Shown: in pieces, positions 36,621 through 44,861 of the stretch | How the letters are laid out: every line of letters begins with the position of its first letter | Position numbering within the stretch: the first letter of the stretch is position 1 | Source of the DNA: CAMLIZ01 sp966212505 | GTDB taxonomy: Bacteria; Pseudomonadota; Gammaproteobacteria; Burkholderiales; Burkholderiaceae_C | Reading direction: 5' to 3' | DNA: 64,000 bases | Assembly: GCA_966212505.1 (NCBI GenBank) | Contig: CBIHRS010000009.1 | Span: 104,934 to 168,933, forward strand | Translations under genes and position numbers: made by a program | The notes under the pieces: generated by a model | Seen by the model: the letters and a program-made list of their open reading frames with translations, nothing else | Databases searched by the model: none | What the model was told of the DNA's origin: nothing

Positions 36621-37463
36621 CTACGCGGCTCGTCGAGCGATGCCGTCGGTTTCACAACCGACGATCTCCGCTGAATTCGATGCGGTGGTGTCGCTCGCAG
36701 CCTCATCAGCACGGCGGACGGCTACCGCCGAACCCGACCGTTCGTCCTCGTTCCTTGCAGCGGTGGCCGGCCGGCGGCCATTCAAGCGGGCGACGACATC
36801 CGCCAGTTCATACGCCAGCTTGAATGCCGACCTGGAGACGCTTTTCAGCTCTCGATCCACTTTGGCGAACTCGAGATTGCAGTGCGCGTTCTTGATGACC
36901 CCCCGCAGCCGCTGGAACTCCAGCAGGCCCAGCAGTTCGTCGGCCCGCATGATGATGTTCAGGTACTGGGCGCAGTAGGGCGAGACGATCTCTGCCGGCA
37001 CCAACAGTGGCCTCACGCCATAGCGGACCGACTGCGCCACCCCGTTGTCCGCCAGCACTTGGCGAGCCCCGCTGAGCATCTGGTCGATCTCCCAAGTTGC
37101 CGACATCAGCGTCTGAGCAATCGCCTGTTCCACCCCATCGATGACATCGTAGTGGCCCTTGACGTGCGCCCTGGCATGGACCTCGATGTAGTACAGGTTG
37201 GAGCAGGTGTAGCCGTAGTACCGTACGAAGTGGCTCTTGACCTTGGGATGGTGCAGCTCGCACTGCTCGATGTCCCGCGCACCTTCGATTCTCCCGAGCG
37301 TCCTGGCATCGTTGTCGGCCATCTTCTCGTAGTACTTGGAGTTCGCATCGATGCCGTCAGCCTCGGCGCAGCGTCGGAAGAAAGCCGCGTCGGGCCGGCC
37401 GGCGCGCCGAAAGGCTTCCTGCAGCTCGGCCTCGTAGGCCTGCTTGAACGAGTCGTTTGGCAC
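36621..37463 (-). CDS. ICE-encoded protein, possibly PFL_4669 (TIGR03761)/AcaB-like
   Basis: A 280-residue protein starting at GTG 37463 with GGGAG upstream. It is mostly alpha-helical and hydrophilic. The segment MRADELLGLLEFQRLRGVI followed by a long helix (LEFAKVDRELKSVSRSAFKL) resembles the C-terminal part of the PFL_4669/DUF1845 group found at the head of ICE modules. In IncC plasmids a DUF1845-like protein (AcaB) activates the FlhDC-like master regulator. That would fit the FlhDC-like genes at 49-51 kb. The match is by eye and weak. It is transcribed away from the ICE operon. A decayed copy lies at 29.7-30.1 kb. Confidence 0.45.
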   Translation of the reverse strand: MPNDSFKQAYEAELQEAFRRAGRPDAAFFRRCAEADGIDANSKYYEKMADNDARTLGRIEGARDIEQCELHHPKVKSHFVRYYGYTCSNLYYIEVHARAHVKGHYDVIDGVEQAIAQTLMSATWEIDQMLSGARQVLADNGVAQSVRYGVRPLLVPAEIVSPYCAQYLNIIMRADELLGLLEFQRLRGVIKNAHCNLEFAKVDRELKSVSRSAFKLAYELADVVARLNGRRPATAARNEDERSGSAVAVRRADEAASDTTASNSAEIVGCETDGIARRAA

Positions 37464-37889
37464 GTCTGCTCTCCCGGGAAGGGTCGTGGCCCACATACTC
37501 CGCGCCCCGCTTCTCCGGGGCGAGGCGGAACCGGCCTCAAAACTGCCCCGGTTCCGCATCCGCCCGGCCCGCTGCCCGCTTGACCCTCGGTTACCACGGG
37601 CGTACCTTCTAAGCACCGGACAAGCTGGCGTCCGACCGCGCAAGCGGCTCAGCGAGCGAACCGCGCCCCGACGCCCCTGCGATCACCGCAGACCCATCCC
37701 TCGAGCAACCCGACCTCCCACAGCGGTTGGTCGGGCTCTCATTGACGAGCGGAGCTGGCACACCTCGTCAGGCGGACAACCTCCGCCCCCACCAGCGATT
37801 CACGGCCATCGGCTTCCTGCCGATCACATCGACCCGAGGGGGCACCTGCCCCTCACGGGGTACGGCCCCTCCTTCCACAGGAGGACCTC
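37464..37889. promoter_or_regulatory. Divergent control region at the head of the ICE operon
   Basis: 426 bases between the minus-strand ICE gene and the plus-strand operon. It holds a perfect 10-bp inverted repeat, GCGGAACCGG (37523-37532) and CCGGTTCCGC (37546-37555), with a 13-base loop. A CCCCG/CGGGG dyad lies at 37504-37519. G/C-run dyads of the type GGGGGCACCTGCCCC lie at 37840-37856, just before the AGGAGG of the first gene. The repeat could be an operator or an RNA hairpin. Promoter boxes could not be assigned. Confidence 0.5.
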
Positions 37890-38696
37890 ATGTACACGCC
37901 ACATGGGTGCGCCGACGTGCGCATGCCACCCGGACCCTTCCTCGCATCGACCTGTCTCGATGACGACGACGGCCTCGAACACGACAACGAGCTCGACCAG
38001 TTACCCAGCGGCGGGCCTCGCCACTCGCAGACCTGGTCCCCGGACGACCTGGCCCGCCTCGCGCAGGACTTCCTGCAGCGCAGCGCGCCCCTGATCGACG
38101 TGGTGAACCCACCACCCTGGGAAGACGCGGAGGACATCTTTGGCGGCGAGGTTTCTGCCGCGGAACTGGCCGAATACCAAGCCAGCGCGCGATCGAACCT
38201 CTCGACCGAGAAGAAAGCACAGATCGCCACCGAGTTGATGGCGCAGGAAGCCAGGCGGTATGCCGCGGCATCCGGCCACCATTGCATCGCGCTGGCGCTG
38301 ACCTATCGCCGCATCCTGCTCGACGAGCGGGCCGATCCTCGCGACAAGGTGGAGATCCTCAAGCGGGTCTACACCGACGAAGAACCGGACTGGATGACCG
38401 CGGAAATCGTCTACCTGCACTTCGTGCTGCTGGACCAATGCCGCTACCTGACCCGCGACTCGGCGAGCCTCGAGCGCAAGCGGGAAATCCTCAGCTGGGT
38501 CTTCACCGATCCGGTGCTCGAGGAACGCCCGTTCAGCTTCCGGAACTGCGTCCGCCTCGTGACTGGCAATGCACCGGACTTCGGTGCGGTCTATGCCAAG
38601 GCCAAGGAGCGACTGGTGCCGGCGCTGCGGATCTGGATCGACGACTCCGTGCGCCGCAAGCGCGCCACCCACACGACCCAAGGCGAGTTGTTCTGA
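37890..38696 (+). CDS. Hypothetical protein, first gene of the ICE AAA/VWA operon
   Basis: A 268-residue protein with AGGAGG 5 bases before ATG. It has an acidic N-terminus (DDDDGLEHDNELDQLP) and a helical remainder. The C-terminal part (about residues 130-255) contains repeated helix-rich units such as VEILKRVYTDEEPDW and REILSWVFTDPVLEE. These two are similar to each other and suggest an internal repeat. No family recognised. It is separated by 61 bases from the ATP-cone gene. Confidence 0.75.
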   Translation: MYTPHGCADVRMPPGPFLASTCLDDDDGLEHDNELDQLPSGGPRHSQTWSPDDLARLAQDFLQRSAPLIDVVNPPPWEDAEDIFGGEVSAAELAEYQASARSNLSTEKKAQIATELMAQEARRYAAASGHHCIALALTYRRILLDERADPRDKVEILKRVYTDEEPDWMTAEIVYLHFVLLDQCRYLTRDSASLERKREILSWVFTDPVLEERPFSFRNCVRLVTGNAPDFGAVYAKAKERLVPALRIWIDDSVRRKRATHTTQGELF

Positions 38697-38757
38697 CGGA
38701 ACGGACGCCGACGCGTTCCCCGACCGGACGACCGCCTCAACCACCAAGGAGCCCATC

Positions 38758-39177
38758 ATGAACGAGACCCAGCAACAAAGCCTGCGGGTGGTCCGGCGCG
38801 ACGGCAGCGTCGTGCCATTCGATCGCCAGCGTATCTCGAACGCCATCGCCTCGGCCATCCTGCGCGACGCCGACGGCATGCCGCGGCACCAGGCCGGCAA
38901 CGACCTGATGCCCGCGGAGCGCGCCAAGGTCGAGCGCTTCACCGAGCAGGTGGTGGCCGCGGTTTCGCGGCGCACCGATGCCGACGAGCACCCGATCTGC
39001 ATCGAGGACATCCAGGACCAGGTCGAACTGGCGCTGATGCGCGACGGAGAGCACGCGATTGCACGGGACTACGTGCTGTATCGCGAGCGTCGGCGCGTGG
39101 AGCGCGAAGTTCAACACCGCAATGCAACGAGCGAGCTGGGCTGCGAAGGAGCCGCGGGCTGCGAGGCCTGCCAATGA
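38758..39177 (+). CDS. Stand-alone ATP-cone domain protein
   Basis: A 139-residue protein with AAGGAG upstream of ATG 38758. Residues 8-120 match an ATP-cone: LRVVRRDGSVVPFDRQRISNA at the start, then VVAAVSRR and IEDIQDQVELALMRDGEHA, closing with YVLYRERR. ATP-cones are ATP/dATP-binding allosteric modules of ribonucleotide reductases and NrdR. Here there is no zinc ribbon as in NrdR and no reductase. It may act as a nucleotide sensor for the neighbouring proteins. Its stop overlaps the toprim gene (ATGA). The family call is firm; the function is not known. Confidence 0.85.
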   Translation: MNETQQQSLRVVRRDGSVVPFDRQRISNAIASAILRDADGMPRHQAGNDLMPAERAKVERFTEQVVAAVSRRTDADEHPICIEDIQDQVELALMRDGEHAIARDYVLYRERRRVEREVQHRNATSELGCEGAAGCEACQ

Positions 39178-40016
39178 CCCGCGCAGCCCGACCTCTGCCG
39201 CCGGCCACCGCGAGCCGGCTGGCCGAGCCTCCCATTGGGCAACCGACGTTGCACAGCGACACCGAGGATGACGACAGCGGCGGCGGCCTCAAGGCGCAGC
39301 CGCTGGCGCGCAAGTGCTGGTCCCAGGCGCTCCCGTTGGCACCCACCGACGACGCCGTCCAGTACCTGCGGCGCTTCGAGATCCAACTCGATGGCTATCC
39401 GCGGTCCCTGCGTTGTCATCCGTCGCTGCCCTACTACGAGAAGGTCCACGGCAAGTCGGTGCGGGTCGGCAGCCATCCTGCGCTGCTCGCCTGCGTGCAA
39501 GACCGTACGGGCAGGCCCGTCAACCTGCACCGCACCTATCTGTGCGGCGGTCGACTGGCGCCAGTGCGGGAGCCTCGCAAGCCACTGCTGGCGCTGGAGG
39601 ACGGTGCCGCCGTGCGCTTGTTCCGGCCGACCGACATGCTCGCGATCACGGTCGACATCGAATCGGCTCTGGCGGTGCACGTGATGACCAGTTGGCCGGT
39701 GTGGGCGGCACTGAGCGCGCAGAACCTGCAGCGCCTGGCGCTTCCCCCCGACCTGCTGTACGTAGCGATCTTCGTCAGCGCCAGCTACGACGAGCAGGCC
39801 GCCGCCTTCGCGCTGGCCGCCCGGCTGCAAATGGAGCGATCCACGCAACGGGCGTTCGACGTCGATGTGACGGCGACGCCCGGCGACGACATGACCCAGG
39901 CACAGACCTGGGCGCTGTGCCGTCGGCGCGGCATGCGCACCTGGCGTGAACGAGAGCAAGGCGCACGGCAACGCCGCGCTCCACCGCCCCGATCGACGCC
40001 TGCAGATGCCAGTTGA
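39174..40016 (+). CDS. DUF7146/Toprim_3-like protein with lost toprim catalytic residues
   Basis: A 280-residue protein. Residues about 55-140 fit the region before the toprim domain in phage/ICE primase-helicases (SLPYYEKVHGKSVRV, VNLHRTYLCGGRL). Residues 155-225 fit the toprim fold (SWPVWAALSAQNLQRLALPP). The EGIETAL motif with the catalytic Glu is read here as VDIESAL (160-166). The DND motif is read as VSASYDE (201-207). Both acidic sites are therefore apparently gone. It may bind nucleic acid without nicking or priming. Coupled to the ATP-cone gene by overlap. Confidence 0.7.
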   Translation: MTRAARPLPPATASRLAEPPIGQPTLHSDTEDDDSGGGLKAQPLARKCWSQALPLAPTDDAVQYLRRFEIQLDGYPRSLRCHPSLPYYEKVHGKSVRVGSHPALLACVQDRTGRPVNLHRTYLCGGRLAPVREPRKPLLALEDGAAVRLFRPTDMLAITVDIESALAVHVMTSWPVWAALSAQNLQRLALPPDLLYVAIFVSASYDEQAAAFALAARLQMERSTQRAFDVDVTATPGDDMTQAQTWALCRRRGMRTWREREQGARQRRAPPPRSTPADAS

Positions 40017-40110
40017 GGCCACGGCGAGACCACGACCCGAACGACATCCATCCGTATCAACCCCGCGGGGCACGCCCTGCGGGGCGCGCTCCGACACAGG
40101 AGAACTGACC
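40017..40110. other. Spacer with CCCCGC dyad before the AAA+ gene
   Basis: 94 bases containing CCCCGCGGGGCACGCC-TGCGGGGCG (about 40061-40087), which can fold into alternative hairpins. An AGGAG site follows. Similar G/C dyads precede other genes of this operon. Confidence 0.4.
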
Positions 40111-41136
40111 ATGCACGACATCCCCACCCTCCAGGTTCCACTGCAGCGCTTCGGGTTCGACGCGCCGCAGAGCATGCCCGGGTTGGAAGCCACCGACGAC
40201 CCCCAGCTCGCGCCTTTCCTGCAGCAAGTCGACGAGGACCACGTGTTTTCGAAGAACGAGTTCATCGTGTTCCGGGCCTGGTGGGCCACCGACGGCAGCG
40301 AACCGCTGTACCTCTGTGGCCCCCAGGGCTCCGGCAAGACGACCTTCGTCAAACAGCTCGCCGCGCGCCTGAACTACCCGCTGATCTCGATCAACGGGCG
40401 CTCGAACATGGAGCGCGCCGACCTGATCGGCTCCTACTGCCTGCGTTCGCAGGGGGGCGCCTCGACGATGGACTTCATCGACGGGCCGGCCACGCGGGCC
40501 TGGCGCCACGGCCTGCTGCTGCTCGTCAACGAGTTCACGGCCTGCGACCCGGCCTTCTGGGTCGCGAACAACGACATCCTCGAAGGCGACGCGATCTACA
40601 TCGAGCAGACCGGCGAGCTGGTGCGGCGCCATCCGCGTGCCCGTATCGTGCTCACCGACAACACGCGCGGCATCGCGGCCGACGACACCGGTGCCTTCCA
40701 GGGACGGTTGCGCCAGGACGCGAGCGTGATGGACCGCATGTGGAAGATGCAGATGGACTACATGGCGGAGGACGCCGAAGTCGCGCTGCTGATGCGGGAC
40801 ATGCCGGAGTTCGGGACTGATCCGACCGCGTCGAACGAGGTCAAGCAGACGCTGGCGAAGAAGCTGCGCGACATCGCGACGGATGTGCGGACCGCCTTCA
40901 TGGGCACCTCCATGGATGCGGCCGCGATCGAGGTCACGATGTCGACCCGCACACTGATGCGATTCCGCGACCTGCTGTTCCTGTTCAAGGACGCCGGCAA
41001 GGCCGGGCTGGACCCGATCAAGTCCGCGATGGACATCGCGTTGACGGCCGTCTGCGACCCGTCGACGCGGCAGGCGATCCACAAGATCGCCGAGCTCAAG
41101 CTCGGCAGCCACACACCGACGGCAGCCACGCGATGA
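40111..41136 (+). CDS. MoxR/CobS-type AAA+ ATPase
   Basis: A 341-residue ATPase. Walker A is CGPQGSGKT (69-77). The Walker B strand GLLLLVNEF (134-142) has Asn at the usual Asp position, as I recall for some CobS-like proteins. RIVLTDNTRGI looks like sensor 1 (the usual T-x-N), and DRMWKMQMDY provides the arginine region. This ATPase class acts on partner proteins with VWA domains. The DUF3150-like and VWA proteins downstream fit that three-part arrangement. AGGAG precedes ATG; the stop overlaps the next gene (ATGA). Confidence 0.88.
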   Translation: MHDIPTLQVPLQRFGFDAPQSMPGLEATDDPQLAPFLQQVDEDHVFSKNEFIVFRAWWATDGSEPLYLCGPQGSGKTTFVKQLAARLNYPLISINGRSNMERADLIGSYCLRSQGGASTMDFIDGPATRAWRHGLLLLVNEFTACDPAFWVANNDILEGDAIYIEQTGELVRRHPRARIVLTDNTRGIAADDTGAFQGRLRQDASVMDRMWKMQMDYMAEDAEVALLMRDMPEFGTDPTASNEVKQTLAKKLRDIATDVRTAFMGTSMDAAAIEVTMSTRTLMRFRDLLFLFKDAGKAGLDPIKSAMDIALTAVCDPSTRQAIHKIAELKLGSHTPTAATR

Positions 41137-41582
41137 GCACCGATCGCTCGATCTTCTGGACCGCGCAGCGGGCGTTGACGCCCGACCATGTGGAGCGGAT
41201 GCAGCACTGGTTCGACACCATGCCGGTTCCCTGGCTGCGAGGCCAGTGGCAAGGCGCGACGATGACGCTGCTCGACGATCGCGGCGGGACGTTGGCGCTG
41301 GACCTCGGCAGGGCCAGGCCAGCGGGCGAGATCGCATCGCTGGGCTCCAACGCCTTGTGGCTCGGTGTCCTGCGCAGCGCCCAGTTGCTCGGGCTCGCGT
41401 TGTCGAATGCGCGAGCCGAGCCGATTCCCCCGGACGACCTCGACCAGGCCTTCGCGGCCGCCCCGGACGGGTTGGCACGTGCCCTGTTCGAAGAACGGGC
41501 GATCGCCTTGGGCGTCGCGCCCCGGACGTTTCGCATGCGTCATCTGGCACTGGCCAACCGCGGTGGCGGGGCGGTGTTTTGA
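41133..41582 (+). CDS. Hypothetical protein coupled to the AAA+ ATPase
   Basis: A 149-residue soluble protein with no recognised family. It has a predicted alpha/beta start (MQHWFDTMPVPWLRGQW) and a helical middle (LRSAQLLGLALSNARAEP). The ATGA overlap with the AAA+ gene indicates translational coupling, so it is likely part of the same complex or pathway. Confidence 0.72.
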   Translation: MSTDRSIFWTAQRALTPDHVERMQHWFDTMPVPWLRGQWQGATMTLLDDRGGTLALDLGRARPAGEIASLGSNALWLGVLRSAQLLGLALSNARAEPIPPDDLDQAFAAAPDGLARALFEERAIALGVAPRTFRMRHLALANRGGGAVF

Positions 41583-41606
41583 CCGACGCGGGAAAGGCGC
41601 TTCACG

Positions 41607-41948
41607 ATGCAGCACCACCAGAACCTGCCCTCGAGTTCCATCGACGCCATTGCCTACGACGCCAAGCGGCTGCTGCTCGTCGTGTGCTTCAAGAACGGTG
41701 GTTTCTACGAGTACCGGGGCGTTCACGATGCGTTGGTGGCGGACTGGCTCAGCGCGACCTCGATCGGCTCGTTCTACAGCCGGGAGGTGCGCGGCCAGTT
41801 CAAGGGCCGTCGCATCGAACGCGGCGACTTCGAGCAGTTCCTGAAGCAGGCCGAGGTGCACGCCCCGGTCGTCGGCATCGATCCCAGCCGCCACTGGCTG
41901 ACGACGCTGTTGGCGACCGCGGCAGGCACGCCCGGCATCGTCTTCTGA
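41607..41948 (+). CDS. KTSC-domain protein
   Basis: A 113-residue protein. SSSIDAIAYDAKRLLLVVCF, the following GGFYEYRGV and the closing SIGSFYSREVRGQF are the hallmark pattern of the KTSC domain, a small module common in phage and mobile-element proteins and sometimes fused to lysyl-tRNA-synthetase-like or RNase domains. The molecular role is unknown. A hydrophobic C-terminal tail is present. It precedes the structured spacer at 41949-42190. Confidence 0.8.
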   Translation: MQHHQNLPSSSIDAIAYDAKRLLLVVCFKNGGFYEYRGVHDALVADWLSATSIGSFYSREVRGQFKGRRIERGDFEQFLKQAEVHAPVVGIDPSRHWLTTLLATAAGTPGIVF

Positions 41949-42190
41949 CCTCACACGGAGATCGGCGACAGCCGATCCAGCGGGGTTCCCCCCGCTGCTC
42001 TGTGCCGAGCGTGCTCCGCACAGAACAGCGACATCGACGGGCGGTAGCTGAGCCCCCCTCGGCGCGCATGCGCGCTCCCCACATCAGCGACACACGTACG
42101 GTGCCCCGGCGCACCGGTTCAAGCAACCCGACGGGGGCCAACAGCGTCCCCGTGACGCCCGGCCTTCGTCTTCTCCCATGGAGGATCGCG
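41949..42190 (+). promoter_or_regulatory. Structured spacer with three consecutive perfect hairpins
   Basis: 242 bases between the KTSC and DUF3150-like genes. Three hairpins follow directly. ATCGGC/GCCGAT lies at 41961-41976 with loop gaca. CAGCGGGG/CCCCGCTG lies at 41978-41997 with a 4-base ttcc loop. TCTGTGC/GCACAGA lies at 41999-42024. There is no T-tract, so simple terminators are unlikely. A cis-acting RNA, a processing site or a small RNA is possible. A good GGAGG-like site (atGGAGGatcgcg) precedes the next ATG. Confidence 0.55.
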
Positions 42191-43177
42191 ATGAGCGTTC
42201 TCAACAACGTGATCGTCATTTCGCTGGACGTGCACATCTGGTCCGGCCGCAAGAAGCTGCGGCCCGAGGACCTGATGGCCTCCGGCGCACTGCCGCCCGA
42301 GCGCCTGGTCTCGCTCGGGTCCAAGAAGATCTTCGATCCTGACGCGCTGAAGCCATTCGCCGAAGTGAAGCGCGAAGCGGAAAGCCTCTGCCTCTCGCAT
42401 GGCGTCCGGTTCCTCAAGGGATTCGCCATCCCGCGGGACGTGGTCAAGCACGTCCTGGGCGAGCTCGCCCGCCTGAAGACCGAATACGACCGACGCTGCG
42501 GCGTGTTCCTCTCGACCTATGAGACGGAACGCGAACGCTGGAAGCAGCAGTACCCCGGCTACGAGCGACTGATCGAGACCGAGATGCTGAGCAAGGAAAG
42601 CGTGGCCTCGAAGCTGTCGTTCGGCTTCCAGACCTTCTGCGTCAACGAAGTCGACGGCGACATCGCCGGCGCCGCCAGCGGCAGCGCCACGACGCTCGCC
42701 GGCGGCCTGGTCGACCAGCTCTACGGTGAAATCTCGGCCCAGGCCAGCGAGTTCATCAAGCGCTCACTGGACGGCCGAGAGGAAGTGACGCAACGCTTCC
42801 TGCGGCCGCTGAAGGCGATGCGCGCCAAGCTCGCCGGCCTCGCCTTCCTCGATGCCAGCGTGGCACCGGTGATCGAGGCCCTGGACCGCGTGCTGACCAC
42901 GGTGCCGGCCGCGGGCCGCATCGCCGGCCTGCACCTCGACGCGTTGCGCGGGGTGTGCGCGCTGCTGAGCGATCCGCAGCGGATGCGGCGCCATGGCCAG
43001 ACCCTGGCCCTGGGGCCCGCGGATGCACGCCCCCTGCTTGACGAGCCCGCGCCCGTCGGCGGCGCGCTGCCGATCGACGGCACCCCGGCCACGCCGCCCG
43101 TTGGCGAGCCCGAGGACGCGGCAGTGCCGCCGCACCAGGCGCCGCGGGTCCCGGCCGCCGCCGGCCTGTTCTTCTGA
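42191..43177 (+). CDS. DUF3150-like protein
   Basis: A 328-residue protein. The opening VLNNVIVISLDVHIWSGRKK, the LVSLGSKKIFDPDALKPF segment and the RRCGVFLSTYETERERW stretch match the DUF3150 proteins found between CobS-like ATPases and CobT-like VWA proteins in phages and ICEs. The rest is helical and possibly coiled-coil (ALKAMRAKL region, about 200-260). The Ala/Pro-rich C-terminus is probably disordered. It is likely the middle component of the AAA/VWA system. Function unknown. Confidence 0.75.
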   Translation: MSVLNNVIVISLDVHIWSGRKKLRPEDLMASGALPPERLVSLGSKKIFDPDALKPFAEVKREAESLCLSHGVRFLKGFAIPRDVVKHVLGELARLKTEYDRRCGVFLSTYETERERWKQQYPGYERLIETEMLSKESVASKLSFGFQTFCVNEVDGDIAGAASGSATTLAGGLVDQLYGEISAQASEFIKRSLDGREEVTQRFLRPLKAMRAKLAGLAFLDASVAPVIEALDRVLTTVPAAGRIAGLHLDALRGVCALLSDPQRMRRHGQTLALGPADARPLLDEPAPVGGALPIDGTPATPPVGEPEDAAVPPHQAPRVPAAAGLFF

Positions 43178-43225
43178 CCCACCGCCACCCGCCGCCAGGT
43201 GGGTGGCCCCAACCTGGAGTTCACG

Positions 43226-44848
43226 ATGTCCCACACGATGACCTTGCAGCGATCGCTGCACATCCTCGGCCCGATGCTCGGCCACCGGCTCGGCGTCAAG
43301 GTCCGGATCGGCGGCTCGCAGGCCTGTACCAACGGCGCCGAGATCCGGCTCCCCGCGCTGCCACCCTGCAGCGAGGAAGCGGCGATCCTCGGCTTCGGCC
43401 ATCTGTTCCATGAATCGAACCACGTCCGCGAGACCGACTTCTCGGCGATGGACGCACAGGGCACCCTGCACACCCTGATCAATTCGCTCGAAGACATTCG
43501 GGTCGACCGGCTGGGCTTCCAGTGCTACCCGGGCGGGCACCGCGACCGCGAGGCCCTGGTCCGGTTGCTGCTGGACAGCGGACGGCTCCAGCCCGTCGAC
43601 GCCCAGTCGCCGCCCGCGCGCGTGCTCGAGAGCTACCTGTTCTGGCGCCTGGAGCACGAGGTGCTGGGGCTGGAGGCGGCCGCCACCCTGGCTGTCGCCT
43701 CAGAGGCGGCCTTCCACGCGCTGTTCCCGCAGGGCGTGGCCACCCGCCTCGACGGCCTGATGTTCGGCATCGACCGCTGCGACAGCACGGCCGATGTCGT
43801 CGCCCTGGCCCGGAGGATCAAGGCCACGTTGGAGGACGAGGCGTCTCCCCCGGAGCAGGAGACGACGCCCTCTTCCGCCCGGGATGCCGGCGACGCGCAG
43901 GACGCACACGCCAACGGCGAAGCCCCACCGGCCGCGGCCGGGCCCGATGATGCCGCCCGGCGCCGGGAGGCGCTGCAGCGCGCACTGTCCGCCGACGGCG
44001 AGGTGCACATGGACGATCTCGGCCAGGTGACGGCGCAAGCCCTGGAGGAGCAGGCCGGCGAGTCCGGATACGACGGCATCGGATTACCAACAGCCACGGC
44101 GGCCAGGGCATCCAGAGCCCACGCCGGCGCCCCCGAGCGCTTCATGAACGACGCGAAGCAAGCGACGAACGCGCTGCGCCATCGCATCGCCGGCCTGCTG
44201 CAGGCCCGCTCCCGCGTGCGGCGCGGCCATGCGACACAGGGCCACCGGATCGATGGCCACCGCCTCGCCAGCACGGCCGTCGGTGAGGTCCGCCTGTTCC
44301 GCACCGAAGTCGTGAGCGAACGCCTGGACACGCGGATCGCGGTTCTGATCGACCGGTCCGGCTCGATGCAGGGAGACCCCATTGCGATGGCCGCGGAAGC
44401 GGGCTTCGCAATGGGCCTCAGCATGCAAGGGCTGGCAGGCGTGGACATCGCGATGGCGGCGTTTCCGGGCTACGGCCACTCGGATGTGCTGGAGCTGACG
44501 TCGTTTGGTCAACGGATCGATCGGTGCAGCGGGGTGTTTGCCGCGCTGGGCACGGAGGGCGACACGCCGCTGCGGGAGGCGCTGCTCTGGGGCGGTGCGC
44601 GACTGCTGGCGCAACGCTGCAGCCGGCGCATCCTGCTGACCTTGACCGACGGCGCCTATCCGGAGCCACTCGGCCGTCCCGTGGTGGACGCGCTGCAGCG
44701 CGGTGGGATCGAGTGCGCGGCCATCGGCATCGCCTGCCAGGTGGATCACCTGTTCGAGGTGTCGAGAAGGATCGACAACATCCACGGACTGAGCACCGCG
44801 GTGTTCGACGTGATGCTCCAGATGCTCCGCGCTCCCGCGCGGCACTGA
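43226..44848 (+). CDS. CobT-like protein with HExxH motif and VWA domain
   Basis: A 540-residue protein starting at ATG 43226 (GGAG upstream). The N-terminal part has LGFGHLFHESNHVRETDF, an HExxH zinc motif (62-66), followed by INSLEDIRVDRLGF, where Glu 88/89 could be the third ligand as in gluzincin-type VWA partners. An acidic Ala/Pro-rich linker lies at about 205-300. The VWA domain carries the MIDAS motif DRSGS (376-380), a later Thr (EGDTPLREALL) and Asp (LTLTDGAYPEP). It would be the substrate-binding or effector partner of the AAA+ ATPase. Confidence 0.83.
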   Translation: MSHTMTLQRSLHILGPMLGHRLGVKVRIGGSQACTNGAEIRLPALPPCSEEAAILGFGHLFHESNHVRETDFSAMDAQGTLHTLINSLEDIRVDRLGFQCYPGGHRDREALVRLLLDSGRLQPVDAQSPPARVLESYLFWRLEHEVLGLEAAATLAVASEAAFHALFPQGVATRLDGLMFGIDRCDSTADVVALARRIKATLEDEASPPEQETTPSSARDAGDAQDAHANGEAPPAAAGPDDAARRREALQRALSADGEVHMDDLGQVTAQALEEQAGESGYDGIGLPTATAARASRAHAGAPERFMNDAKQATNALRHRIAGLLQARSRVRRGHATQGHRIDGHRLASTAVGEVRLFRTEVVSERLDTRIAVLIDRSGSMQGDPIAMAAEAGFAMGLSMQGLAGVDIAMAAFPGYGHSDVLELTSFGQRIDRCSGVFAALGTEGDTPLREALLWGGARLLAQRCSRRILLTLTDGAYPEPLGRPVVDALQRGGIECAAIGIACQVDHLFEVSRRIDNIHGLSTAVFDVMLQMLRAPARH

Positions 44849-44861
44849 CGGGAACAATTCG

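Noticed and set aside
41949..42190. Rho-independent terminator in the hairpin spacer
   Set aside because: The hairpins are strong but not followed by a run of T, and the next gene has the same direction and a good ribosome site.
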